Source: Helianthus annuus
Taxonomy: Eukaryota > Streptophyta > Magnoliopsida > Asterales > Asteraceae
Direction: 5' to 3'
Assembly (NCBI RefSeq): GCF_002127325.2
Contig: NC_035433.2
Span: 145,607,472-145,671,471 of the forward strand
Length of the DNA stretch: 64,000 bases
In this document: piece after piece, positions 11,500 through 23,322 of the stretch
Layout: each line of letters opens with the position of its first letter
Position numbering within the stretch: position 1 is the first letter of the stretch
Made by a program: the position numbers and the translations under genes
The notes under the pieces: model-generated
Told to the model about the DNA's origin: nothing
The model's database searches: none
Seen by the model: only the letters and a program-made list of their open reading frames with translations

Positions 11500-12672
11500 G
11501 GTAAAGGATCCTGTAAAAAAGACTAAAAGTGTGAGAAGGATAAGAAAGAACCTACACCATTAGATTTTTGATCTAATGGTTTAGATTAATAGGGACCAAA
11601 TTGTAAAATTTGTTTTATTTTTGGACTGAATTGAAAATTATAGGGGTAATAAAGTCTTTTAGATCTATTCAAAATAGGTAACTGTAATCAAAATCCCTAT
11701 AATCTCTCTCTCTCTCTCCAATCGCACTACCTCTTTCTCTCTCTTTCTTCTTGAGTAGCGAAGAAGATGCATTTTGATCTGAACCAGCGACGGTTGGGTT
11801 TCCGGTGTGAAGGGTGGTGATCGGAGAATGAAGAAGACGACTGAGGACGAAGGCCGACGACGGGCGATGTTGATGTCCGATGGGGAATTACGGTCCGGCG
11901 CCAGCGATGTTGATGTCCGATGTTGATGTCCGACGGGCGATGTTGATGTCCGATGTTTGATGTCCGACGGGCGATGTTGATTTCCGGCAGCAGTGGTAGG
12001 ACAATTATTGGTGGTGCAGCAGTGGTGGTGCCGGAAGTGGCAGTGGTGGTGCCGGAAGTGAAGAAGATGATACAGATGTGTTGTTTTTTTCTTTTACTGA
12101 ATGGTGTTATTTTTGTGTACTGAATGGTGTTTTTTTCTTTTCTGAATGGTGTTTTTTTTTTCTTAATGGTGTTTTTTTACTGAATGGTGTTATATTCTTG
12201 TACTGAATGGTGTTTATTTTATTTACTGCTGAATGGTGTTTTTTTGTGCTGAATGGTGTTTTTTGTGCTGAACGGTGTTAAATTTTGTGCTGAATGATGT
12301 TATTTTTGTGTGAATGGTGTTTTTTGTGCTGAATGGTGTTATGTTTTGTGCTGAATGACGTTTTTTTTGTGTGAATGGTGTTTTTTTTGTGCTGAATGGT
12401 GTTATATTTGTGTTGAATGGTGTTATATTTTTTTCTGAATTGTGTTATATTTAAAACACCATGTATGAACATGCTCTGAATGGTGTTATATTTATGGACG
12501 GTTATAATTCCTTAAATTAAGGATTTTCTCTCTCCAAATCCTTAAATCAAGGATTACCATATTTAAATTTGTTAATGCATTTACAATCCTACCCTTTTCA
12601 ATTAATTTTAATCTAATGGTTGAGATTCTTTCTTACCTTTCTCACACTTTTGGTCTTTTTTACAATAACTCC

Positions 12673-12676
<4 letters not shown>
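11500..12676. mobile_element. TIR element with two minisatellites (1.18 kb)
   Basis: The left end includes GTAAAAAAGACTAAAAGTG; the inverse of the right end is GTAAAAAAGACCAAAAGTG, and both continue into GTGAGAAGGATAAGAAAG-like sequence. Both ends abut (TA)n. The interior has a purine-rich GATGTTGATGTCCGACGGG repeat (about 11860-11980) and a long TGAATGGTGTT minisatellite. No transposase. Confidence 0.65.
12096..12490 (+). repeat. TGAATGGTGTT minisatellite, about 18 copies
   Basis: The core TGAATGGTGTT recurs every ~20-25 bp, separated by T-rich linkers of variable length (TTTTTGTGC and similar). Some copies are degenerate (GAACGGTGTT, GAATGATGTT, GAATGACGTT). The array lies inside the TIR element at 11500-12676. 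Confidence 0.85.

Positions 12677-12759
<83 letters not shown>
12677..12759. repeat. (TA)41 microsatellite
   Basis: An uninterrupted TA dinucleotide repeat of about 83 bp sits directly at the right end of the TIR element. Shorter (TA)n tracts occur at about 10814-10871 (interrupted once) and 11476-11498. Confidence 0.95.
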
Positions 12760-12912
12760 CGCTATTCATGAGCAATTTGTTTTAATATGTATAAAATATA
12801 ATATAATATAATGCTTTAAAACAATGTACTATTCTTTATGTAGATCCAAATTCACACTTGGTAACCATTATATAATCTGAGTGAATCCAAATTGAACCAA
12901 TTGTAAATAGTT

Positions 12913-13633
12913 GAGTTAATAGCCAAAATGGTCCTTGAGGTTTGCTCACTTTTGCCACTTTAGTCCAAAATCCAAATTTTTTAAATCTGGGTCCCCGAGG
13001 TTTGCATTTTGTTGCCATTTTAGTCCAAATTTCAAAAAAAGTCTAATTTTGTCAGGATTTCTTACTAAATTTTATCTTCTTCCTCATTTCTCATAAGGGC
13101 AAAATTGTCATTATAGATTATTATAAACTAATTTATATTAAAAAAAACCCTCTTTAAATAACCCTAATCAATCGATGAAATTGGGGAACGGAGTTTAATC
13201 GACTTACTGGCTTAGGTTTGTTGCAATGATGGAATCGACGACCTGGGTTTTGTGTGGTCCATGATGTGCGAAGCTGCATCGGAGCTCCACATGTGCATAC
13301 CACCATTGTTGATGCAGGTATGAGGAAGAAGATGATGGGGGAAGGTGAGAGTGTTTTGATCGATTGATTAGGGTTATTTAAAGAGGCTTTTTTTTATTTT
13401 TTTTAATATAAATTAATTTATAATAATCTATAATGACAATTTTACCCTTATGAGAAATGAGGAAGAAGACAAAATTCAATAAGAAATCCTGACAAAATTA
13501 GATTTTTTTTGAAATTTGGACTAAAATGGCAACAAAATGCAAACCTCAGGGACCCAGATTTAAAAAAAAAATAGATTTTGGACTGAAGTGGCAAAAGTGA
13601 GCAAACCTCAGGGACTATTTTGGCTATTAACTC
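12913..13633. mobile_element. Mutator-like foldback element (721 bp)
   Basis: Inverted arms of about 240 bp begin GAGTTAATAGCCAAAATGG on the left. On the right the inverse begins GAGTTAATAGCCAAAATAG. A perfect 9-bp target duplication TAAATAGTT lies at 12904-12912 and 13634-13642. The arms include GGTTTGCTCACTTTTGCCA and its inverse. The loop (about 13150-13380) has no recognisable gene. Confidence 0.9.
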
Positions 13634-14075
13634 TAAATAGTTTTATCCAAATCAACCCATATGGGATATCTTGAACGGACTTACTATATAGAGTACATGG
13701 TCAAATGACCTATATATTATTTTTGTGTGTAACGTATATTACAGTTTTCAAAAAACCCTCAAGGATTCTTATAACCTTCAAGATTTTTGAACTTACATAG
13801 CTCAAACTATACGTGTTGTATATGTAAACCCAGTGAAAAGAAAAAAATGAGATTGTAGTTCTGTTAAGGATTTTATTTATTCTTTTTAAATGGTTATTAA
13901 ACAACCAGAACCTAAAAAGCTTATTGTATATATCAGTTTTACTGGTGATAAGTGTAAGTTAATACCGTATATTTGACCCGACCTAAACCGAAAATTCGGG
14001 TGTCGGGTAAGAGCTATCAAAACACGAAAAAACTGACATTGCACAAAAAATATAAAGTATTGTTCTTTAAAAAAA

Positions 14076-14415
14076 GAGTTAAATGTCATTTTAGTTCCTG
14101 TGGTTTGAGTTATATTGCGAGTTTAGTCCAAAAGTTTCATTTTTCACCTGTGGGTCCAAAAAGATTTTACTGTTACCATTTTAGTCAACTGAGTTAACTT
14201 CATCCATTTTTCTGTTAACAAGAAGGCCAATTCGGTCATTTGGCCGAATTGCCCTTCTAGTTAACAGAAGTACATAAAAAATGACCGAATTGGCCTTCTC
14301 ATTAACAGAAAAATGGATGAAGTTAACCCAGTGGACTAAAATGGTAACGGTGAAACCTTTTTGGACCCACAAGAGATAAATAAAATCTTTAGACTAAACT
14401 TAAAAAATTTAACTC
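14076..14415. mobile_element. Mutator-like foldback element (340 bp)
   Basis: The ends GAGTTAAATG and CATTTAACTC-like sequence (ATTTAACTC on the right) are inverted. A perfect 9-bp duplication TTAAAAAAA lies at 14067-14075 and 14416-14424. The inner arms match over long stretches, for example CTTCATCCATTTTTCTGTTAA and its inverse around a centre near 14250. It belongs to the same general type as the copies at 12913 and 63740. Confidence 0.85.
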
Positions 14416-14424
14416 TTAAAAAAA

Positions 14425-15940
14425 GGAATGTTTCGATGATTTATTTAGGGTTTAGATAGGTACAAAGGATATGTATGTAAATTGCCACATTGTTGCAAAA
14501 GTTTAATGGGCCAAGCCCAATAAAGTCTCAAATTTGAAATCAAAGTCCATGCAAATAATGTGCAGGACTTAACTTGCATAGTATATGCGTCGATATACTA
14601 TTACGATTACATTTGATGCATATTTGATCAAAATATGAATGTTATGAACTCTTTAATTTACCTCCAAACCTTATCAAATATTTGATAAGAATATGAAAGT
14701 TATGAACTCTTTAATTTACCGACTTAGGAGCATTATTAAAATTTTTAGAAATTTGTGAATCCTTTTTCTCTCAATACATATAAAGATCTTATATTAGAAG
14801 AATTACGGTTGTGACTCGGGTACGTATATCAATTTCATGGCGACAGGCAGTCGCGTTAAATCAATCACCGAAATGTCAACAATACATTGTAAGTTGTAAG
14901 TACCATTATGATGGGTTAGACATACACGGGGATGGGTACTTGGAGTAAATGAAACTCGTTACCGAACAATTGCCCACATTTGTAATATTAGACACAACGT
15001 TGAAATTGAGCTAGACGCAATGTTGTTGCAACTTTTAACATACCCGATTTGTCACATAGAGCATTAAACATTTACAAAACGTCGTATTTAACCAAATATA
15101 TAATAATACCACACTTAAATTAAAGTAAGTGGCTAAATTATATATTGTGTTATAATTTTAACCTGGCGCAACATATCCATTATCTTATGCGGCAAATATA
15201 TTTTTGTTGCGCATAGTCAAAAACTGTTGCGCCGATGAAGCAGGGTGTGCTATGTGGAAGCTTCTGGTTGGCTGAAATAATTTTTAACCAAAGCCAAGAA
15301 AACGATATTTTTGCAAAAGGAAAAAGTCAAGACTATTTTTTTCTGAAGAAGAGTTATGTCGGTCCGTTGATTGATAGATGTCAATAGATGTCGTTAAATC
15401 TGACCTTTAGAAATTAAATCATTAGAAGCCATTTTGTCATGTTAACTTGTGAGGCTACACTCGACATAATGACGTTGAGTTTCATGGACTACAGGAGACA
15501 ACATAGGAGGAAAAGCAAACAATGAGATGATGTGAATGCAAGTGCATAGGGACTCTTTATAAAGCAGACTACACATGGGAAGTGTGTCTTCATAAAGGTT
15601 AGTCGTTTTATCTATATATAAGAAAATTGTCTTGCTATAAATGGAACAGTGGGACACTATACAAACATCTAATATGTTACATTTTCTAGACATGTAAGTT
15701 GAACCTATCGAAATCATGCACCAATTCTTTTAGAAAATGGCAAGGAAGATTTGATTTTTTTATTTATTTTCCATTTATCCTGATGTAGGTTATTCTTTTA
15801 TTTATGTTCCTAGGTTTAGGTATATAATCTTGTGTATTAATAAAATATAATATTATATACCGAATAATAAAAAAAATGTTTTAATTTTTTTGTGTATTGT
15901 ACGTGTATTACCACTAGTACAAAAGTGATCAAATGATACA
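14425..15940. other. Non-coding, no clear element
   Basis: A near-direct repeat GAATGTTATGAACTCTTTAA / GAAAGTTATGAACTCTTTAA occurs at about 14636 and 14694. The stretch 15160-15240 holds GTTGCGC motifs in both orientations. The open frame at 15442-15717 on the minus strand has no recognisable domain. I see no gene. Confidence 0.4.
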
Positions 15941-15945
15941 CGGGT

Positions 15946-18854
15946 TGTAACACCCCCAAAATTTCACCTGCGGAAACCCCGCGAGGCGTGTTACGCATCA
16001 GAGTTCGAGCCACCAATCACATTGAACCAATGATAAATTTTTTAAATAAGTCATTACATTATTTTACCAAAATAAGTTGTCAACATAATATTGATTCTCA
16101 AAAATTGTGTAGCGGAAGCATGTAATAAGTTGTTTAGCAATTGTTTCATAATAACGCATAAAACCAATGTATCAAATGTAATTCAAACTAAGAGCTTCGA
16201 TCCATGACTACTCCAGCACTCCCAGATAGCAAGCTTCCCCGTTCCAAATACTTAACGACCTGCGAGCATGTAACACGTGTATCAGACAAAGCTGGCGAGT
16301 TCACAGTTTTAGAAAATGTTTATTACCCGTTGTGTGAAAAACCGTTCAATAACCAATGCAAGTAATATTGTTAATATCTCAATTCCGAACAATGACGGCT
16401 CCTGAATACACGACTGCCCTTCCCACGTACTCCTATCTAGTACTGGGCCAGACTGGGTCATTAGTTCACCTCCGTCCTCTACAGGCACGGGGTGAGGGTG
16501 CCAAACCTAAGTAGCGCTACTAACTAATACCCGATGAGGGACTTACAAATGATGATAGGTGAGAATATTAACCAATATACTCGTTTTTACCCAAAGACTC
16601 ATTCCCCCCATGGAATACCCACTGACTGTCCCCAACCACTGGGACGCATGCTCGAATGTAGTGAACTCACCTTTGGTTTGCTCGGTAAGACTAGTTACGT
16701 GTTCAGTTGCTCAAAATAATCCTAACATAATTACCGATATAATTAGACTCATGCACCAACATCCACTAATTAAAACAAGTTATAAACATAGGCTGATCAC
16801 TTTGTGGCATGTATGACATAATAGTTCATGTAAGTTCACATCACAGGTAGTTCACGTAATGCATAATAAGTACTCACACCACAAGTGATCACGTATCGCA
16901 GTCATAACTGACTATTAACACTTGACAGCTCGTTAAATTATTATAGTTATTTACCTAATGTCTCATGTCACACATACAACTAACGGGTGACTTCAGGTAC
17001 CATACGAGGCCCTTAACCCGACATACGAAACCCAGGCCCGAATCTGTCCCAGCCCGCAACCCCCTTATGCGTTTCGTGTTTCAGCCCATGGCCCACCTAA
17101 ACCTACCACCCGGTCCGGCCCAATGTATCAAACCCAATTCAAACAAAACATACGATTGAATGGTGTGGTTTAATCAAAGAGTGCAGCCCAAAAACTAGTA
17201 GACCGTTAACATTGTGTTACCCATTGACTGAGGCCCAACCGGTGCTGCGTCAAACCGTGCGACCCAGCACGAGTTAGAGTATGTACGTACCCAACCTGAA
17301 TGGCCTGCGGATCAGTTGTGCAGCCCGAACTTGAGTCCGACTGGGGTTGTGCGATTTATCTAAATTAGCGGCACAGTTTAAAAGATTTACATGTGAGGCC
17401 CAAGTACGTAGTGTAATCCTGAATTAGTTCCAAATCCCACTGCCCAACTCCCAATTCACAACTTTACTTCATTATTCGTTTATTTAGATTAAACATCATC
17501 ACTAATGAGAACTAGATTTACGTGAATTCCCATAGCCCACAAACTGTTTGTATGTCATTGTGTTAACTTTCACCATTAACCATTCCTATTCAAGTCAACA
17601 TTCAATTTAACTGTAAACAAATCATGTATAAACATCACCAAATAATCATGTGACCTGACCAAGGACGTTGTATCACGCAAACCATCGAACCATATTATCA
17701 TGCATTACTGATTTTATACATCACCATTCTTCACGAATCCAATGAATTCCCATTCAATTATTTTATTACTAGAGCCTTAATTATAACCAAACCTATATCG
17801 ACCATAATTAATTCGAGACGATTTACTCAACAACACTTCTCCCCCAAACAATCAGTTCGTCAAGTAGTATATCAGTATCATTATCAAGCTGGGTTAAGGT
17901 TCACCTAGATCACTTATCACTATCTAACACATACGAACCCTAGTATTATATATCACCGGGTTTACTTACAACAAGATTAGAATATCATTGAGTAGATTGG
18001 GATCACGTAAACACCAGTTTTTATGCAACCATAATACAAGATCACTATCACCAAGTTGTGCCTACCAAATAGACTAATCACGTCATAACTGGTTACATGA
18101 ATCATGAGACCATATTAACACTTACATCACAATCAATATTCTGATTTATCAATATTCATATAACAATTAAACAAAGATGATAAACTAACCAAGAGTTCGA
18201 CCAAAGAAGGTGGTGCCTCGATGAGGGGATCTGCTGCCGTGGACTTCAATGGACGAGAAAGAGAGTGTTTAGGGTTTGCGATGATGTGAATGTTAACTAA
18301 TGAGAACCATGTACAATTTCTTATGTGTGCGTGGGCTGTGATGATTACTCGGCCCAAGAAACTTATCATAATTCATGTGATTAATGTTGTGGGCCTCAAT
18401 ATAAAAACCATTCAGAAGTGCATTAATATTATCGGCTAGTGGGATTGGAATTAGAAGTTCCATGTGAATATGTGATTTTTACAAGATTGTCGGCCACATA
18501 CACAAAATTCATACGTTGTCATCAGTCAAAATCTATTCCATTTATTTCATTTACCAAAGTCATCGGCCCACTTAGAATTTTGGTGCAATCATAATTTGGG
18601 TTTGTGAATTTGAAAGTTATATATAGTGTGTTATCAATTGAATAAAATTGGCAGCCCATGCTGATCAGATTGCATTGCTAGACATAGTTATCATTTGATC
18701 AGCCATGTGATTGTGGCGGCCCAAATAATCAAGTGCGCATTGTGATTTGTTAGTGTGGCCCAATTGAAGTCGGGGTGTAGAGTTGAGTCCATTCGAAGCC
18801 CATATTACATGGCCCATACGATCAAATTCATTCAATAGTGCTCGGGTTGTCACA
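15946..18854 (-). repeat. 3' LTR of the Gypsy-type element
   Basis: 2,909 bp, beginning TGTAACACCC and ending TTGTCACA on the plus strand. It is the 3' LTR because the element is on the minus strand. It differs from the other LTR at about 17661 (A versus G), 17739 (C versus T) and 18772 (G versus A). Small open frames within it are repeated identically in the other copy and are not genes. Confidence 0.95.
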
Positions 18855-18995
18855 TCATCCCCAACTTGAAAGAAATTTCGTCCCGAAATTTGACAGGTAA
18901 GCACAAAGAAGTGAAATGACAAATCAAGATTGCTACGAATTTTGCTCAGGTGCCACATCATCCCCAACTTGAAAGGAATTTCGTCTCGAAATTCG
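18851..18995 (-). repeat. PPT region with 103-bp offset duplication
   Basis: The junction of LTR end and polypurine tract, CACATCATCCCCAACTTGAAA followed by an AATTTCGTCCCGAAATT palindrome, occurs at 18851 and again at 18954 with a few changes. On the minus strand the purine-rich TTTCAAGTTGGGGATGA abuts the LTR and would prime plus-strand DNA synthesis. The second copy gives a spare polypurine tract 103 bp inside the element. Confidence 0.7.
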
Positions 18996-19248
18996 CCGGT
19001 TGCGTCAACGTTTGATTCAGCAGTTTAAGTTCCAATGAACTCTCACGATTGGAATTCGACCACGCTAACGAATCTTGGTGTCCTAGTCCATGATTTCAGT
19101 AGATCCCTCAACAACAGCAACTTGTCATTAATCTCAAACTCTAACAAGGGTATCACAAGCGTTTCATCGGACAGCCACTACCTTAGATTTGAGACATAAA
19201 TGATATCATGCACGTTACCCAATTCGTTGGGGAAATCAAGTTTGTAGG

Positions 19249-19461
19249 TTACGCTACCGATTCTTCCCAGACTGTTGAATGGTCCATCGTGACTTCAGTT
19301 AAGCTCGCCATGCTTCCCAAGCATTCCACACCCTCCCAGGGTGAGACTTTCAACCTAATACGATCGCCTACAGCGATCTTCCAGCGTTTCCCAAGTTTAT
19401 CAGCTTTCCTGACGGTCACGCGTTGCCGCCAATCGACTCCCGATCCGACCAACCTTCCCAA
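19249..19461 (-). pseudogene. Gypsy integrase C-terminal remnant
   Basis: The minus-strand frame contains AVGDRIRLKVSPWEGVECLG, matching the conserved VGD-(x)-LKVSPWKGV region that follows the integrase core in Gypsy elements. Downstream residues diverge at once, so the C-terminal tail is degraded. Upstream, at 19492-19848, a weak frame may hold further decayed integrase, but I cannot align it with confidence. Confidence 0.75.
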
Positions 19462-20494
19462 GAGTTTCGAGTACCAGTCCTAGACCAGTAATTAAGTTGT
19501 CAACCATCTCAGTCTATCAAGAAGGTTGCCATTATTGTCTACGTAATGCCTCAATAGAGCTGTCTGGTTACCCAAATGATAACTACCGTAGTAGTACCCA
19601 ACCACCGGTAAGGGCCCTTCCAATTTGTACCAAAGCCAGTCACACACATGCTCGCAGCATGTCTTCGAGTGCCAGGAAAGTTCGTTTTCTCTGATCGTTT
19701 GCCCAACGGCGATAAGCAATGCTCTGGTCCTGACGTGAGCCAAGGGTGTTGTGTATTGCCTGACATAAATCATGCATAGATCAAATTCCAAGGTAACAGG
19801 AGTTGGCACCTCGTGCCTAAAAGCCGCCTCTCTCAAAGGAACATTCACAGTTGTGAAGACTTGTTAGTTTCCTTGATTGCAAGAAAGTGTGCGGGTAACG
19901 TGAGACCATCAACGATCACCTAGGTGATATGGTTTCTGTTTCGAGTTGTAAGGAAACTAGTGACAGAATCGATGTCAGTCTGTTCTCATTTCCCTATGGG
20001 TGTTTCGGTTGTTGTTACTCCACCTTGACTTTCCCACAAGTCAAACATCATTCACAAACATAGCTAGGTGGGCTTCCCTGCCCGATCACCAGTACTAGAT
20101 TTATAAATCCCAATATCTCTCATCAAAATCCAGACGATCAGAATGTCGAGACCGTGTGCCTTGCTCAACACGAGTCCCCTAAAGTTGTCGTATAACGAGA
20201 CCCACATTCGCTCCATGGGGTAGTGAATATCGTGTGTCCTGCCAACGGTTGCTTTTCCACACCCCCCATGGGTTTAACTAGAAAATCCTCTTCCTTCAGT
20301 GCTTCGATTTGGACAGGGCAAATATGATCGTGTAGGCTAGAGTCGATGATGAGCAGCAAGCTCATACGCGTTTAGGTCCGATAGTCGAAATCATTTGAAA
20401 GTTCCTTCCAGCGATGCCATCACACGTTTAGCTCTTTCAGAAACAAGGGTACACGGGAGGCCCCCTTGTGATCGGTCTAAGTAGTGCATTAGAT

Positions 20495-20640
20495 GAACGG
20501 CGTAGTGGTTAAGTTCCTTGCTTCCAAACTTTAAAGCCCAGGTTCGAGTCATCATGGTATACCGCCAAATAATCGGTTCCCTCGGATAGAAGTGATGCTT
20601 AGTGCATTGCAGGGTAGGGTTTCAACAGCTGAATACACGT
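20495..20640 (+). mobile_element. SINE-like fragment with Pol III boxes
   Basis: TAGTGGTTAAG (20503-20513) fits the RNA polymerase III A box. GGTTCGAGTC (20541-20550) fits the B box, about 28 bp downstream as in tRNA-derived SINEs. I could not define the 3' end or a target duplication. It lies in the Gypsy interior, opposite to the direction of element transcription. It could also be chance similarity. Confidence 0.4.
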
Positions 20641-20689
20641 CCTCCTGTTGTGTCTTCCACGAACACAGCACCTCGCAATACTAAAGAGA

Positions 20690-20990
20690 TTTAAGTTGCG
20701 CGATCCTCGAGAATCCTGTGATGAATCTGCTATAGCATCTAATGAGACCAAGAAATTGCTGCATCCTCAAAGGAATATCTGGTGTCGATCAGTTTGTATT
20801 CCCACTTCGTTGGTTACATGCTCAAATGCATCTCTCGAATCTAGATGTTACACTAAACAAGACTTCGCACGTAATGGCTCCTCCCTCGGAAACCCTAAAA
20901 TAAGATACGGGTGTCGTCTACGATGTTCCTTCCTCCTGAAAATGATTCAACACGTTGTCAATAAGCATATTCGGTTCATGTGATCCATGC
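20690..20990 (-). pseudogene. Gypsy reverse transcriptase remnant
   Basis: On the minus strand, scattered over frames, are pieces matching the C-terminal half of Gypsy RT: MNRIC at about 20980; LILGFPREEPLRAKSC at about 20910-20880; TNEVGIQTD at about 20813; and QQFLGLIRCYSRF followed by GFSRIAQ at about 20760-20700. The last equals the well-conserved FLGL-GYYRRFI-FS-IA block. Stops and shifts separate the pieces, and the YxDD catalytic region is not recognisable. It is non-functional. Confidence 0.75.
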
Positions 20991-21926
20991 AGCTGCCGGT
21001 GTGATGGTTGACCCAGAGGTTTTGGAATGCAACGTCGCAATGGCCGCCCTGCGTCTGGTATGCCGTTGTAGGAACATTCTCCCCTTTGGACTCCTATCTA
21101 ATGATAGTTCATTTGTCATTCAATCCTCGAATGGAAGCTCGACCCCCCTCAACTGGTCGTCAAGTTGTCAATATATGGTCGCGGCAAACGGTTCTCTACT
21201 GTCACCTTATTGAGTTCTTGCAAATCAGTACACATACCAAAAGGCTTATCTTCATGGGTATAACCGGGGCTCCCCAAAGCGAAAAGCTAGGTCCGACAAA
21301 ACTCTTGTCCAACAGCTCCTGTTGTTGGTTAGACAGCTCTTTCAACCCTCCTGGTGCAAGACGGTAAGAGTGCGTGTAGTCAGGGCTGCCTCTGGCGCGA
21401 GATCAGACTGATATTTTGCCTAACATTTGTGGAAGGAAGCCCGAAAGTTCCGTGGGTAGCACACCGAAAGGAATCACGAATGGTTTGTGGATCCTTGATC
21501 CTCTGTCTCCTTAGCCCTAACGTCAGTAACGGTTGCTAGTATAGTGGAGTAATCCCTCTGTAGACACTTCTGACCTTCATAGCTGAGATGGCGCTATCCT
21601 TTGCACCACTCTGACGCTTTAGAGTAAATAACAATTCTCCACACAAGGTCTTCTCCTCACTGGTGTATCTGCGCGATCTCTAGATAATTAGTCCACACTA
21701 ACTACTGTATTGTAACCATCAGGGGTAGTAGAAGGAAGATCGATGTTGGACGCCAGTCCCCCAAGGTCGAGTTTGCATCCCAACGAACATATAAGGCTTC
21801 ATTTGACTTGCATCAGCCGACACCACAACTGGTTCGGTTTCAAGGAGCATCAGGGTTAAACGGAACAGGGACGAAGCAAATAGCTACTCATCTAACCTAT
21901 CGCGTTGCTATTACGTATGGTATAGC

Positions 21927-22265
21927 CTATGCCAATACTAAATGTCCTTCCATGAGCTTCATTTCCAGTGTTGTTTTCGTCACGAGAATTTCCAGTACTG
22001 TCATCGTTCCCTTGGTTGTCGTCACCTTCGTTTCCATACTGTAAGCTATGATCACGAGTACCTTGATGTTGCCGCGACCGTTGCCTCTAATATTGTTGCC
22101 TGTAATGGTGTCCTGCGTCCTTTCACCAACAAGGTCCATCCTTTCACATTTCATGCCACGTCCTAAGACACTACTCATGGTGTTGGAATTTACACATCCC
22201 ACACTAAGATCTGTTGTCATTGCTAAAGTCCAAATTGGTTTGTAACAGTTGACCCCCCCCCCCAC
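21927..22265 (-). pseudogene. Probable gag C-terminal / protease junction remnant
   Basis: This minus-strand frame is long, but the frame it now shows is low-complexity. In a neighbouring frame the DNA reads as N/G/D-rich residues leading to an HGRTFSIGIG-like segment. That segment resembles the A-GRxF-I-G motif found just before the Gypsy protease. The CCHC zinc knuckle is not visible. I infer decayed gag. Confidence 0.45.
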
Positions 22266-22602
22266 GAGTCGCTGTCCAGTGTTAAAAACTTAGATTGAAG
22301 TCAGTTCGCTGGTGTTCGTTGCTGGTAATCGGGGTCGTCCAAATACTGAAGTCGGTAGGAAACTACACTCATCCTTTTGTCCATCATTCCAGCAAGTGAT
22401 TCGAATTATTCCCAGTGTGTTTCAAGAGTGTTGCAAAAGTGATCGCACTTCGAGGTTTAGAGCGTTAATGCGTTGGGTCCAAACAAATGAAGATAAGTGA
22501 GGAAGGTAATAACCATTCATTCGACGCTACCACATCCAACTCAGGGACGTTCGCACAAGCACCTAGCATTCTACACAGTTTGCTAGGCGTTCTGATGAGT
22601 GT

Positions 22603-22809
22603 TCAGGCAATGTTTGTTAACATCGAGGTTCGTAAATGTTTGATGAGAAGTGAAAAGTTCGTGTACACAATATGGGGGTAAGGATGCTTGGTACATTCCG
22701 TACCAGCTTGATAGGCTGCTAAAGCCTCAGCCACGCGGGTGTTGATTAGGTCGGTCAACTCAGCCTGAGTCATGGTGATGTTGCCACATCCGTGTCCTCG
22801 TCCACTCAT
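22603..22809 (-). pseudogene. Gypsy gag N-terminus, truncated
   Basis: An internal ATG at 22807-22809 starts MSGRGHGCGNITMTQAEL, followed by LINTRVAEALAAYQAG. This matches the N-terminus of gag in Tekay/Del-like chromoviruses, which usually reads Gly/Arg-rich then TQAEL-LI--RVAEA-AA-QAG. After about 40 residues the homology is lost and the frame ends. The normal capsid region does not follow, so gag cannot form particles. Confidence 0.75.
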
Positions 22810-23308
22810 GTTTCTATAGTTGGGAATAAACCGATTTAGAGGTCGAAACGAGATGAGAGTCAAGTATCATACTGATATTTACGTACTACCAAGTTCACAC
22901 ATAGTAGGGCAGAACCCTCCTCACGCTCGATAAGTCTCACTGGGACTTGCATGCACCCCGCGTTATTATTAAGTGTGCACCCATAATAATAAGGCAATTT
23001 GCATGCTTATCTCAGTGCTTCTTAGCTCGCGCTCAAAGTTTCCCCCGTTCAAACAACACAACAGATGATATCACAGGTCTATGGCTCGCATGAGTCGATG
23101 TGTGGGGTCACGCTATCAAGTCACTATGGTGCCAATTGTTTCAGTTCATATACGTTGTGAGTGTATGACTGTTAAACAAGTAATGTATAAAGTGAGAGAG
23201 AAACGAACCTTGCAATCTGGAGCTGAGTGTCATAATCGATTTTCGAAGTTGTTCGGTTATAGTCTGGTTTTATAAAACGTTTTAAAACCTAGTTCACTAT
23301 AACCAGTG

Positions 23309-23320
23309 GCTCTGATACCA
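23309..23320 (-). promoter_or_regulatory. Primer-binding site (initiator Met-tRNA)
   Basis: On the minus strand TGGTATCAGAGC begins 2 nt after the 5' LTR. It is complementary to the 3' end of plant initiator methionine tRNA, the standard primer for plant Gypsy and Copia elements. It fixes the element's orientation. Confidence 0.92.
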
Positions 23321-23322
23321 AC

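Noticed and set aside
12620..12811. 63-codon frame containing YIYIYI
   Set aside because: It translates the TA microsatellite.
16534..17159. Open frames of 61-85 codons, repeated identically near 23911-24536
   Set aside because: They lie inside the two LTRs of the Gypsy element and are identical only because the LTRs are. No domain is recognisable.
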